Shown here: positions 36,696-47,346 of the stretch, piece by piece | How the letters are laid out: every line of letters begins with the position of its first letter | How positions within the stretch are numbered: position 1 is the first letter of the stretch | DNA from: Phellopilus nigrolimitatus | Taxonomy: Eukaryota > Basidiomycota > Agaricomycetes > Hymenochaetales > Hymenochaetaceae | Direction of reading: 5' to 3' | NCBI GenBank assembly: GCA_021029095.1 | Contig: JAJOHG010000019.1 | Span: forward strand, 124,001 to 188,000 | Length of the DNA: 64,000 nucleotides | The notes under the pieces: generated by a model | Told to the model about the DNA's origin: nothing | Seen by the model: the letters and a program-made list of their open reading frames with translations, nothing else | Databases searched by the model: none | Made by a program: the position numbers and the translations under genes

Positions 36696-37843
36696 TTTGC
36701 GGTGGAGGGGTAACGTATTTGGTAGTGGAAGAGGGTTGACCGGCCTGCCAAGCACGCCGCCTTTATAAGGATGGTTGTCGTGGTCGTCCGATCACAACCT
36801 GACTGCAGAAGCATTGTGTTCGCTGGAGCCTAACCAAGCGTTTTGCCGTAATGGGCGATCCCCTGACGACACGCAGGATCTTGAACACGCGTTCGCAGCA
36901 TGTGCAGGCCACTCAGCACCGAGAAAACAAAAGCCATCGTGATTGCGCAATGATTGTGATCTGGAAAGAGCTGAGAGGCATCTAAGGTTTCAAAGGTATC
37001 ACCGAAACACGCAGTTTTTAGAGATAAAGGAAAAGGATCAGTATCGATTGGCTTATGAAAAGCACGGCACGATCACGAGCTGCATACCTTTTATTCGTTG
37101 GCACGCCGGTTACTTGAAAGATTGAAAGCTACGCGGGTGTTCCTTCGGTATTAGGCACGTGTGCGCGCAGAAAGCGGCTTCCTTGGAAGACTAGACATCA
37201 GAGGACCGCAGAACTGAGCAGATAGAGCTTTTCTAGACGCGACATCTACGGATAGAATCGATTCCAGAGGCCCTGAAACAAACGCCATGCCTTTGCAACG
37301 CGGCAGGATCAAATTCAGTTGTTCAATGCAATCGGACACTACCTCGAAAGAACTCTACCGGTAGAGCCGTGCCGCGTCATAAAGACGCATGCACACACAG
37401 AGGCTGTTGTCTTGAAACAATGTTCGCTCTCTGTCCGAGTCATCCTCTCTATGCGGCAGACGAAGGCAGTGGTTAAGCATGTTGAAAATGCGCGTTTGGT
37501 CTGATCTGAATCAGTGATTCATCATGCCACGTAACACACGTCGACGTCGTGATCTGCGACACCGGAATCGGAGGCAGCCAGTAAGGTACGCCTTACTTCT
37601 TCGAAGAACAAGAAGAAAGGTCGAATAAATTATTGTGACAAATGCAATACAAAAAAGTGAACAGTGAGTATACTAAAGATATCAATTCGCTATTAAATAC
37701 CCGAACCCAGGTGAGAAGATAAGCAAAGCAAAGCGACCGAAATCCCCGATTGTCTAGGCCTGCTGTGTTTTGTGGAGCGAAGCGGAGATGAGGAAACATT
37801 CGTATGCATGTCCAGCAACATAAAAAATACATAATTAGATCTA
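36696..37843. other. Intergenic
   Basis: 1.1 kb between the 2OG gene start and the GT90 3' end. Contains the TATA box TATAAAG (minus) at 36761-36767, 66 bases from the start codon. No gene seen. Confidence 0.5.
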
Positions 37844-40136
37844 TCAAGTGGCCGCGCCTTCACGATCATCTTCGTTCTCGAGTCTGAAAGTCATCGCTTC
37901 GCGATCGTCGGCCCACAGTCGAGCCCACTCCAGCGCGAGGCGATACACGTACGCTGGACGAGGAAAGAAAGAGAGAAGGTCAGCAATCGTGGGGGAACTT
38001 CGACGCGAGGTACGCGGGGTCGGCCCGGAGAAGAAAGAAGTTCACCTTCCATGTCGACGGGCCGGCCGATAGTATTCTTCCACTGCTTCCCCGCTCGCGC
38101 GATGCGACGCAGCCGGCGCTCGCCGTCATTCAATCGGTTTCGTCGAGTAGTCTCCGTCACATTCGTCGCTTCCAGCATCGATTGCGTAGGCCCAGAGAAA
38201 AAGGCGAAGATGTTGTAAATCTCCTCGTAAGACTGCGATAGGGGTATGTAGTGCAGCCTTGTGGATAGGTCATCTACATGTCAACCATATGTCAAGGAAA
38301 AGAGGAAAATCGTGGGCGCACCAGGGCTGGATCCAATCGGAGAAGTACTCTTTGTACACAGTCGCTTTCAGTGGCACACTGTCCGACGCCAGAAAGGCGA
38401 AGAAACGTCCGGAGTAGCCCATGCCGTCTACATCCACGAGGTACTTATATCGCCAATGCTCGCCCAACGGCACAGGCTTATCAAACCTGTGATCCTTTCG
38501 CAGCGCAGCACGTCCACCCGGATAGTTCGCCCAACCGAGGAGACGTACGAACGCGACATCCATGATGTCTTCGTTGAGTTTTGCGATGGGCACAGGCGCT
38601 GAGGTGAAGGACGTCGGAGAATCGAGAGATTGAAAGACAACAGTGCGGTTCTCGGTGCTTTGCGAGCTTGCCATGCGCACGAACCTGGAATACCGTAGAA
38701 CAGGTAAGCCACTGCAATGTAATAGTGTGAAGAGAAGAAGCACCTGTGACGTTGATACTGCGAGGAGAATCCGGACGGCGAGTTGCCACCTCCGGTTGTC
38801 GCGCCTCTCCAAAAAACGCTATCTGACTTGTTTTCCCATGAGGTCTCCATATCGTCGGTTGTCTTTTCCTTCAAGTTTACGGTATCCCAACCATATGAGT
38901 ATTGGGGTGTCGCTTGGTAATAATAATGGCTTGGGATACGAATATCTGCATATCCCCGCGCTTTCGCCGGGGAGAAGACAGGATATAGGACAGAAATTGT
39001 ACGCCAGTCCGAAAAAAAGTGTCCCTGCTGGTAATGTGTCGACGGATATTCGCAAAAGTCATACATGTCATCGACGCTTTCCGCAAATGTCAGATTGTCG
39101 CTCAGAGAGACAGACGATCTGTCGGAAATAGAACTAAGAAGGTTGACTGCGCGAAGTGTCGGCGTTGTCGGTTTGACGGACAAAAAGAGTTTCCGGGCTT
39201 TGGAGTTCAGGGGGCATGTGCGTCTCCATGATTCCCATACATTGCCATCACCGCGCCAGTCCGCGGTGAAGTTGTCGTCAAGAGTCGCACCAATTCCAGC
39301 TAAAGAGTAGATTTACTCAATCGAATGCAGAGAAGAGATAATCGAAATTTCAAGCGCACCCGAGGTGTCCTGAATGGCCAAATTAGGGTGCGTCGTGTGT
39401 TCCCATGGAACAAGGATGCGGCCTTCAGCTTTTCCATTTATAGGGAAGTCCATATCTGAAAGCTAACGAATAGAACGATGATCAGGTAAAGTATGCATCT
39501 ACGCAGCAGAAGAGGCGTACCTTGTCCCCGAAATCTCTGAGCATACGCTCAAAGCCACCTGCACGAGCGTGGACCTCATCATCCTGGTCTTTATTCTGCA
39601 GCATGCTCATAGTTTTCACTGTCCCATTCCTTATTCTAACCAATCCAATTGACGGCAGATGCCCAACCTAACGAAACGCGTGGCAGTCAGAAACAAGAAC
39701 CTGGCTTGCTGCTCGACATCCCACCCACCTGGTCGACTCTCCGACGAAGTTCTTCACCGGAGAGAATCCTGAATGGCGAAAGGTCCTCGTTAATCGCATC
39801 ATATTCATCCACCATACGAACATCTTTCTCCAGGACAAATTTGAACCAGTCGTCAAATCCCTTGGGCGGATTGCGTCCATAGCGTCTCGTGTACTCTGCG
39901 ACTGCCTGCGGAAGCGTCTTGCTCTGCTTTGATACAAGGTTTCTAAACTTATCCTCCGCATCCGCCATGAGCATCGGGATTGGGTGGATAACGTTTCGCC
40001 CTTGCGACGTCTCTCGAAGAGTTGCCATCGATTTCCTGCGAGACGCGTAAAGGCCTGTTTGCAAGAAAACGACGAAGAGACATAGAATAAAGAAGACGCC
40101 GCGTATTTGAGAGCGTCTCAGTTCGTCGCTCGCCAT
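37844..40136 (-). CDS. CAP10-type glycosyltransferase (GT90)
   Basis: Seven exons (40136-39729, 39667-39521, 39462-39360, 39299-38744, 38684-38322, 38257-38046, 37953-37844) sum to 1899 bases, 632 residues. A short cytosolic head (MASDELRRSQIR) is followed by one span (GVFFILCLFVVFLQTGLYA), giving type II Golgi topology. Stem region motif: RRYGRNPPKGFDDWFKFVLE. The catalytic half has VFWRGATTGGG, VRLLGWANYPGGRAALRKDH, the highly conserved KYLVDVDGMGYSGRFFAFLA and WLHYIPLSQSYEEIYNIFAF. GT90 enzymes transfer xylose or other sugars to polysaccharides or glycoproteins (Cryptococcus CAP10, CXT1). Together with the CAP59-type gene it points to surface or secretory glycan synthesis. Acceptor AAG at 38258-38260 is chosen to avoid a stop. 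Intact. Confidence 0.9.
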
Positions 40137-40414
40137 CGTCTAGACGTCGTTGAGCAGCGTCAAGCGCGAAAGGAGCCTTGATCGACGCATGCTTGGATCG
40201 CCCGAACTTCGTGTGAAAATAAATGGTTAAAGTGTCCATATACAGTATATTTAGCGTACATTAAACCTCAATTGACCGACCAAATTCTTTTCAGGCAATA
40301 GCTGACCGACGGGTTCTCCTGCCGCTTATAGCTTTTGCTGTAATCAGCCACGCGCAGCGTAACTCGCCCGCGCTCCTCGGTCAATCTGTCCGCATCCTTC
40401 CCCTCTTCACCACC
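40137..40414. promoter_or_regulatory. Head-to-head promoter region of GT90 and AMSH-like genes
   Basis: A 278-base divergent spacer. No clear TATA box on either side. Confidence 0.45.
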
Positions 40415-42785
40415 ATGTCGACCCCCACCGGCGGTTTTTCTCGCGCCTCGACATCGGCTGCGTCCGCCAGCGCAACCCCGAAGCGCCCCGCCTCGATACA
40501 GGAGCTCGCACAACGAGCCGAGTTCGTCTGGGAGCCGTCCAAGGACTTTAAGTTCTGGCTCAAGGTCGCGGAGAAGTCGCGTCATGCGGGACAGGACTAT
40601 GATCTTTACGGCGACCTCGAGAATGCCTTTGTGGAGTATGCGAAGGCGGCGACGCTAATACTCGACAAAATCCCGACACACCGGGATTATCATACGAGGC
40701 TGGATCCGACCCAGCGGGAGACGCTCATAATGGTCAGTGCTTACGCGTTAGGACTGAAAAGTTATTGATGTGTAGCTCTCGTAGAAAGGAAAGGGTGTAT
40801 TGGACCGGATGGGTCAGATTAAGCCGCCCTTAATTGATCGTCATAACGCCTGGGAGGATGCATTAGCTCGCGGCGAAGTCCCCGCTCGCACTCCTATATC
40901 ACAGAAACCATACGAGAATGAGCACAGACAGCGTGACACTGCACCCTTGCGTCGACCGAGTACGAATGGCCGTCCTCGGGATGGCAGGCAAATATGGCAT
41001 CCCGACGCCGCAATCGTTGCGCAAGAGAAGCGGCGTCAGGAGGAGTCCCAATCCCAGGCCCAGGCTGCACAGGCTGCGAAAGCTCGTGTTGAACAACGTA
41101 CGCGGGCAGAGCAGGCTGGGATTGTCCAAAGGCAGCGCGAAGCTGAGGAGGAAGCACGCGCGGTCAGAAGGGCGGCTGCGGCGTACAATGTACCTTCAGG
41201 CTCGCAGCCTAGTTTTGTCTCGATACCTGTCCCGAACCCAGTGACGCCTAGACAGTCAGCATTGCAGTCCTCAACTCGAAGTATATACGACATACCATTA
41301 GATCCCCCGCCCTTGCTGCCCCTGGAGAGTCCGACTAGACGTTATGACGGGGATTCGACAGACGCAGAGACGGAGGAGAGCAACGACGATCAACTGTACA
41401 AAAAAATTGCAGACTTAAGTATGGACTCACACCATTCGTCGTCTGCGGCCGTGACCTCGCCTTTCGGAGGGTACGTGTCTTATTTTGTTTTAGGCAAGTA
41501 ACAACGCTGAGTATGCACAGGCCGGTTCCCCCGCCAATAACGACAACTTCTGCGCCCCCTCCAACATTCAGCACCGTCTCGTATCCGCAGCTCATGTCGC
41601 AGCACCAACGCACGCAGGGCTATACCCCCTCGCTACAGTCAATGTTCATGCAGCCAAGTGCGAGCGTCCCACATTCCACGCTGCTTTTCGAGAATGCACC
41701 CGCATCCAAAACTCTTTACCAAAACATCCTCCCCACACCTTCTCAGCCTGCTCCCAGTCATGACTATACCAATCATAGTCGTGCGTACATGTATGGTCCA
41801 CGCGAAGCCCCGCCGAGCTATTCACTACATCCGTCTTCTTCACGCCCTAATTCTAATTCTGCTTCACCTCGACCCACCGTTCCACCCCGGCCATCCCCGC
41901 CGACACAATCACAAATGCATCCACAGCCACAGTATCAGCCTACGCCCGCCGCTCCACCTGTCGCGGCTTCTGCGCCGCCACGGATCACGCCCGCGTCGAG
42001 CGCTGAGCGACGCGACCTGCAGTCTTCGCGCGAGCTGAAGACAGTGAACTTCCCACGGGCTGTGCTATCGCGCTTCCTGTCAATCGCGTCCGTGAATACG
42101 GCAAAGAACCGCGAAACGTGTGGTTTATTACTCGGCAAATCGAAGGGAAATAAGTATGTTGTGACGACACTACTAATCCCGAAGCAGCATTCGACGAGTG
42201 ACACATGTACAATGGACGAGGAGGAGCTTGTACTCGAGTTCACTGAGACGCGGTCACTGATCACGCTGGGATGGGTGAGTCTTCTTTTGGTGTGCGCGAT
42301 TGAACTCGATATTGATTTCTTCTCTTTTCTCTTCTCTTTTCTATACAATGAAGATCCATACACATCCTACGCAGTCATGTGTGTTTCCCAACTACTGCAA
42401 GATTATCCTTGAAGCAAAACTGACTGTTAGGCAACAGGTTTCATGTCTTCGGTTGACCTGCATACCCACTCCGGCTTCCAGTGCATGCTGCCTGAATCTT
42501 TTGCGGTCGTCTGTGCGCCGCAGCACACGCCGACCTTTGGTATATTTCGCCTCACAGATCCACCAGGTCTGCAGACCATCTTGGGTTGCAACCAAAAAAA
42601 CGCGTTCCATCCTCATCCGGAGCTGCCCATTTACACCGTAAGTGGATATCTTCGTTCCTTACTGTTGTTCGTTCTTTTGAAGCATTAGTCTTGACGATGT
42701 TTTTTTCCTCTTTTCCTCATAGGATGCAGACAAGGGGCATGTGCAGATGAAGGACATGTCACTTGAGATCGTCGATCTGCGGTAG
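40415..42785 (+). CDS. AMSH-type JAMM deubiquitinase
   Basis: Six exons (40415-40732, 40785-41470, 41521-42274, 42354-42378, 42438-42637, 42723-42785) sum to 2046 bases, 681 residues. The N-terminus carries a USP8/STAM-dimerisation-type helical domain (SIQELAQRAEFVWEPSKDFK, then YGDLENAFVEYAKAATLIL). A coiled-coil rich in Gln/Ala/Arg and a long Pro/Ser-rich linker follow. The C-terminal MPN+ domain has the catalytic Glu in RETCGLLLGK and the zinc motif HTHPTQSCFMSSVDLHTHSG; Cys and His of FQCMLPESF follow. Relatives (AMSH, S. pombe Sst2) cut Lys63-linked ubiquitin chains at endosomes with ESCRT-0. A 25-base exon encodes the core IHTHPTQS, with the following Cys codon split by the intron. Intact. 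Confidence 0.93.
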
Positions 42786-43389
42786 ATTTCTTTACTTCAA
42801 TAGGACCGTGAGCGGACGTCCCAAGCTGGCATTGCTCTCGTATCCTGCCGTTTTCCTCATCCCCCAGAACAACTATGCAGCGTCCCCATTATTTTACAGA
42901 CTAGCGATACACCGATCGTCTTCGAGATCACATGCACAATACTCACTATTATCATTTATTTGAAATCAAGCTCAGGACGCAGCACTCGCATTGTACAACA
43001 CCCCATCAATTTGTTAAGTCAAGCATTTTATTAAATTATCTACATTACGTGGAACTTTCGAAAAAGACCTGGGAGAAGGGGTGGTATAGAGCGAAATCGA
43101 GGCAGGCCCGTACGTCGACTCGTTCATTCATTTAAGCATGTAATGTATGCAATTTACAAAGAGATGTTCGTTGGCCGAACTACGTGTATGTATGCAGTAT
43201 TCTTCCATGTCTCTTTTACGACTGTGAATGTCCTTGCTTGTGTTGTATGTATAGTCTGGGGGAATAAGTACATGTACCTCAAACAATCAACACTTTATGT
43301 AAATGTTGTCAGCCTTCGCCTGGTGTACCCGCCGACTCACTCAAATGCAAAACTTATGCATTGTACAATTCTCATCGCCGATGACCATT
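42786..43389. other. Intergenic, upstream of U6
   Basis: AT-rich 0.6 kb holding the 3' region of the AMSH-like gene and the presumed Pol III promoter of U6. No protein gene seen. Confidence 0.5.
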
Positions 43390-43413
43390 GTCCCCTTCGG
43401 GGTGACATACGAA

Positions 43414-43444
<31 letters not shown>

Positions 43445-43521
43445 GGCCCCTGCACAAGGATGACACGCTTTTCAGAGTGGAATGCACTTCGGTGCACAAT
43501 ATTTATTTTCGTTCTTTTTTT
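43390..43521 (+). ncRNA. U6: U6 spliceosomal RNA
   Basis: The 5' stem-loop is GTCCCC-TTCG-GGG. Next comes the invariant core: AAAATTGGAACGATACAGAG around 43414-43433, with the ACAGAGA box at 43428-43434. The AGC triad (43440-43442) and the internal stem-loop region GCATGGCCCCTGCACAAGG follow, then ATGACACGC. U6 pairs with the 5' splice site and U2 and forms the catalytic core. The 3' end is set at the T7 run 43515-43521, a Pol III terminator. After CGCTTTTCAGAG there is an extra hairpin (TGCAC-TTCG-GTGCA, 43483-43496) before the usual ATTTATTTTCG tail; see findings. The exact 3' end is not certain. Confidence 0.93.
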
Positions 43522-43801
43522 CCATACAGTCGAACTTCGGATATCTTTTTGCAAATTTTTTTTTGCGTCTTTCGTTTCGATTTTAAGTTAACTCTCAGTC
43601 TATACAGAGACAATCGTGCTTTCTCTATCACATGTACATGTACTTCCGCAAATATTTACATGTGAGCGAATATTCGAACTCAAAACAGCAGCAGACCTTC
43701 CAGAAGTAGACATTCTGACCACGACGCGACACTTGCACTTCAGCGCATTCCAGTTCCTCTTACGACTACTTTGCAACTAACATCTGAGCTACTTCGTTGA
43801 A
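43522..43801. other. Spacer between U6 and ISY1
   Basis: 0.28 kb, no feature seen except the U6 terminator at its left edge. Confidence 0.5.
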
Positions 43802-45022
43802 ATGGTGACATGACTTGTTTCCCTCGTTGTTGATCTCGGTTAACGACGTTGAATCCATAGGCTCGCAATGAAGAAAAGGCACAGTCCATGCTGTATCGTT
43901 TTCGCGAAGCGCAGGCCGCTGAGCTCGGCCTGGGCGTACGTGGTGACCGTCGACCGCGAATGGCCAGTGCCTGCAAAAGCTTGCGGGAGTGCGAACGCTG
44001 GAGAGGAGAGATACTTAGGGAAATTAGCCGGAAGGTGTCCAAAATCCAGGACGGTGAGTGTTTGAGGTACTTTGTTGGAGCCGATGATCTGAGACTGTGT
44101 TAGCTGGTCTGACGGACTATGAGGTGCGGGATCTGAATGACGAAATCAACAAACTCCTGCGTGAAAAGCGGCATTGGGAGAACCAGATTGTTGCGCTTGG
44201 AGGGGCAAACTACCGGAGAAATGTAGCCATGTTAGACGATGACGGGAAGGAAGTGCCTGGAACAAAAGGCTACAAGTGCGTCGTGCAGAATAAATTATTC
44301 CTCATAAAACGCTGAGTGAGATCTGTTTTAGATACTTTGGCCGTGCGAAGGAGCTTCCCGGCGTGAAGGAACTCTTCCAGAGCCGGTCAAAGGAAGAAGA
44401 CGAGGAAAACCAAGCGCAGGCATACTACAAGAAATTCGTGGGCCAGGGACCGGCTTACTATGGCGATCTGGACGAGAAAGACGGTTCGTTGTTGAAGTAT
44501 GAAAGGGAAACAGAAGAGGAGGGTATGTTACCTTCATTTCATTTAAACGTGTTGAGTCACAGTGTCTAAGTGCTCTCTTTAGAATGGGGAGAGACGTATA
44601 CAAATGTGCAAGAAGTTCTTAATATTCCGGACAGTGATCCGGTACCTCCTCTACCTGGACGCGACAAAGGAATGTCTATCCGCTCGATGTCGTCACCTCA
44701 ACTGAACGACTCTACAGATGGGATGCGGAGGACGCAGAATGACGATGTCGAGATGTTCGAGACTACAGAAAAAGACGATATTGAACCTGAGAAACAGCTG
44801 AAAGCACATGACAATTTATCGCAGGCAAACGCGAATGGAGAGAGCAATGCAGTCGCTGATGAAGACGTCGCGCTTCGGAGTGCACAAGCCGCTGCCGCAT
44901 TCATCCCGTTCCTCTCTGCGAAAGACCTGCTTCCTCCTAAGCTTCCGTCGAGGGAAGAGATGGAGGGCGTATTACTCGGACTCCGAAAGAAAGCTTTGGT
45001 CGAGGAGTACTTCGGCGAATGA
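43802..45022 (+). CDS. ISY1: Pre-mRNA-splicing factor ISY1
   Basis: Exons 43802-43804, 43861-44053, 44104-44275, 44332-44522 and 44583-45022 sum to 999 bases, 332 residues. The first exon is just the ATG. The second starts ARNEEKAQSMLYRFREAQAA, the hallmark ISY1 N-terminus. Then RMASACKSLRECERWRGEIL, LTDYEVRDLNDEINKLLREK, ENQIVALGGANYRRNVAMLD and KGYKYFGRAKELPGVKELF follow in order. ISY1 belongs to the Prp19/NTC group of the spliceosome and supports the first step and its fidelity. It lies 280 bases downstream of the U6 gene in the same direction, so a splicing RNA and a splicing protein are neighbours. Intact; acidic, low-complexity C-terminal third. Confidence 0.94.
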
Positions 45023-45325
45023 GGCCTTATTTTATGACCGTTTGCTTCTCTGTATGTACTTATATATTGTAATGATGCACTGATCGAAACTCTGGCTTCA
45101 AATTTCAGTGTTAGCTTCTAGCCGTCATAAGGCCGTCAGGTGTGCGAAATGTCATGTAACCCGATCCTTTCGTTGAACGATGTTATTCAACTAAAATCAA
45201 GGGTGGTGTAGACACGTAGGAAGTTAGCTATGCTCGCTCGTGGGCGGTATGCTAAAACGTTCCTTGCACTCGACACTCGTCAACGATAATAACCCATACT
45301 CAAAGCCCGTCGTCGGACTCGCATT
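45023..45325. other. Intergenic
   Basis: Short spacer between ISY1 and the decayed F-box-like copy. Nothing recognised. Confidence 0.45.
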
Positions 45326-46735
45326 ATGGATCATTCTGATACCTCGAACAGTGGTTCTCTCTCTTTGGATCCAGACTTATGAACTCTCGGTCAGCTTTCA
45401 AACAGAATGCGACGTTCTACTGGCGTCGTTTATGATTGTGGGGAAGCCTGGGACCTGTTCCCAAGCTTCAGCTTTTCATAGTCGATTCCAATTTGAAAAT
45501 CATCCGTGATCCCAGCTTTAAGCCAGAGGATGTGCTTCATAGTGGCAACAAGTTTCTCTCAATTAAAACCCGATCACAGTAGCTTGAATGGTGACTTCCT
45601 TTCTCGGACCCTCGCCTTTTACATCTTAAGGTTTCTGGAATCCCGCCTTCAAGCCCGACAGGATTGCTCTTGCAGGCGGTGCAGGTATTTTTTCGCAGAT
45701 TGCAGGACGCAGACGTCAACTGGCGATGGAACGCTCAGGTCTGCAATCCACCATCCCCGTGCTCATCTCAGAACGAGTCGCGGAGCTAGTCGCAGAATCG
45801 GGTTGGAAAGCTCTGAGGTCTAGCCTTGGTGAAAGCCAGCATGATTCGTGGCGGTCCCAAAGGACCGCGGTGATATTAGCCTCGTACACCGTCCTCGGAC
45901 GCCTTTCACACAACGTGCCTTTCGTCGTGTGGTAAAAGTCTTCAGTATCGACGAATTGTATTCTTTCCTCCGAAATCCTGTTTTGGTCACTTGAACTCGC
46001 GTTTTCTTATTCGATCAACGACCGAACGACTTGGTTGATAAAATACGCCTCCAGAGAAAAACGCTCGATACAGATTATTGAAACCATTTCACTTCTCAAA
46101 ACCGTGTTTCAAATTACTCCGAACATGGACCTGCTGTCAATGCGGATGGGATCTGATCTCACAGACAGATAGCGCGTTCGTCACGCCGATGAAGCTAGCA
46201 CCTATCACGCCGATTCATCCAAAGCTTAGGTAGTCTAGGCTGTTTGGGAGATTTCTTATGTGCGTGCATGCTGCAGTGACAAGTCGTCGGTCCTGCCTGA
46301 ACTCTGAACTGCATTCGCCACTCTGCCCTGTCTCGAGAAGTTGACGACCGACAATTGCGTATGGCCAAACTGTATCTCATTCGCCGCGTCTAGGTTGCTT
46401 CAGATGCGTTTCCGAAATTTCACTTCAATTTCGTTTATATTTTCGACAGGATCACACCCAGGCTATGGTGGAAAAAGTCATGGCCGAAAGTGCTTTTTTG
46501 CGCCTGGCTTACGCGCTATCGCCAAGACACGACTCGAATCATTTACCTTAATCTCAACATGCTGGATTTAACCTTGTTTGACGAGGAGGCTCATCTGCTC
46601 CATGTGATCGAACCCTCTCTGCCTGGGTTCGAGAGGCTTTCGCTCATATTGTGGCAACGATGGTTGTCTCCAGGTTTCTATGAGACTGTTTTATTACCGT
46701 GCATGCAGAGTCTGAGTTTGTTGCTATGAGCCACG
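45326..46735 (+). pseudogene. Decayed copy of the neighbouring F-box-like/LRR gene
   Basis: Aligns in order with the intact gene at 47347-49110 but with many stops and frame changes. Matching patches: an ATG followed by DTSNSGSLSLDPD (versus DTTSSGHLFFDTD), SFQTECDVLLASFMI (versus KAQTESDALLASFMV), a Leu-rich patch around 45740-45810 (ERVAELVAESG), and a late block FERLSLILWQRWLSPGFYET (versus LKRLSLHLWRYQQEVPPGFS). No single frame runs through. Together with the intact gene it forms a tandem pair in the same orientation, evidence of duplication followed by loss. Confidence 0.7.
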
Positions 46736-47346
46736 CGATAACGATCTGAGCACTCATTCCAGAGTCACTCAGGGAGTTGGCTTTTGTCCTTGACCGTGGT
46801 GAAAGTAATAGAATTGAACCGGGATACATGGTAAGAGATGGACGATGATATTGTAGACAACTTGCTTTGGGTTCATTCGAATTTGGGCAAGATTAGAGTT
46901 ACGTTTGGTCCGGAAGTATTCGCGGAAGTTTAAAAATGGCACTTAGCCAAGCTTACATGTATATCTCAGCCAACACTGAACGGTTTTTCGTGATTCGAGT
47001 GGCACCTTGTAGTGAATTTCTTGAAGTTTTATATTTTATATTTTATATTTATTTGAAGGAGAACAATTATTTGCGAACTTAAAAAGTGACCACTTTTATA
47101 ATCTGCCTCTACTGGCTGCACTTATTGTCCGATTGGTTTGGTCGCTAATATGTCATTTTGTAGGGAAGAAACTAAACTAATTTTACAGATTTAAACCAGA
47201 GCAAAATATTGTGTCTGTGAGTTTCTATAGGTGTGTCTTGTGTGTTCTAATCCTCTTGGTGTGTTTATACATGTATGTACATGTACAGAAATGCCTTTTG
47301 AGTCTTATTTAGGCAGTCTATTCTTGCCTCCACCTTCACGTCAAAC
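46736..47346. other. Intergenic
   Basis: AT-rich spacer with a short tandem ATTTTATATTTTAT stretch near 47030-47050. Acts as the promoter side of the intact F-box-like gene. Confidence 0.5.

Noticed and set aside
19906..40136. A capsule biosynthesis gene cluster (CAP59- and CAP10-type genes in one window)
   Set aside because: The two genes are about 16 kb apart with unrelated housekeeping genes between them, and one is frame-broken.
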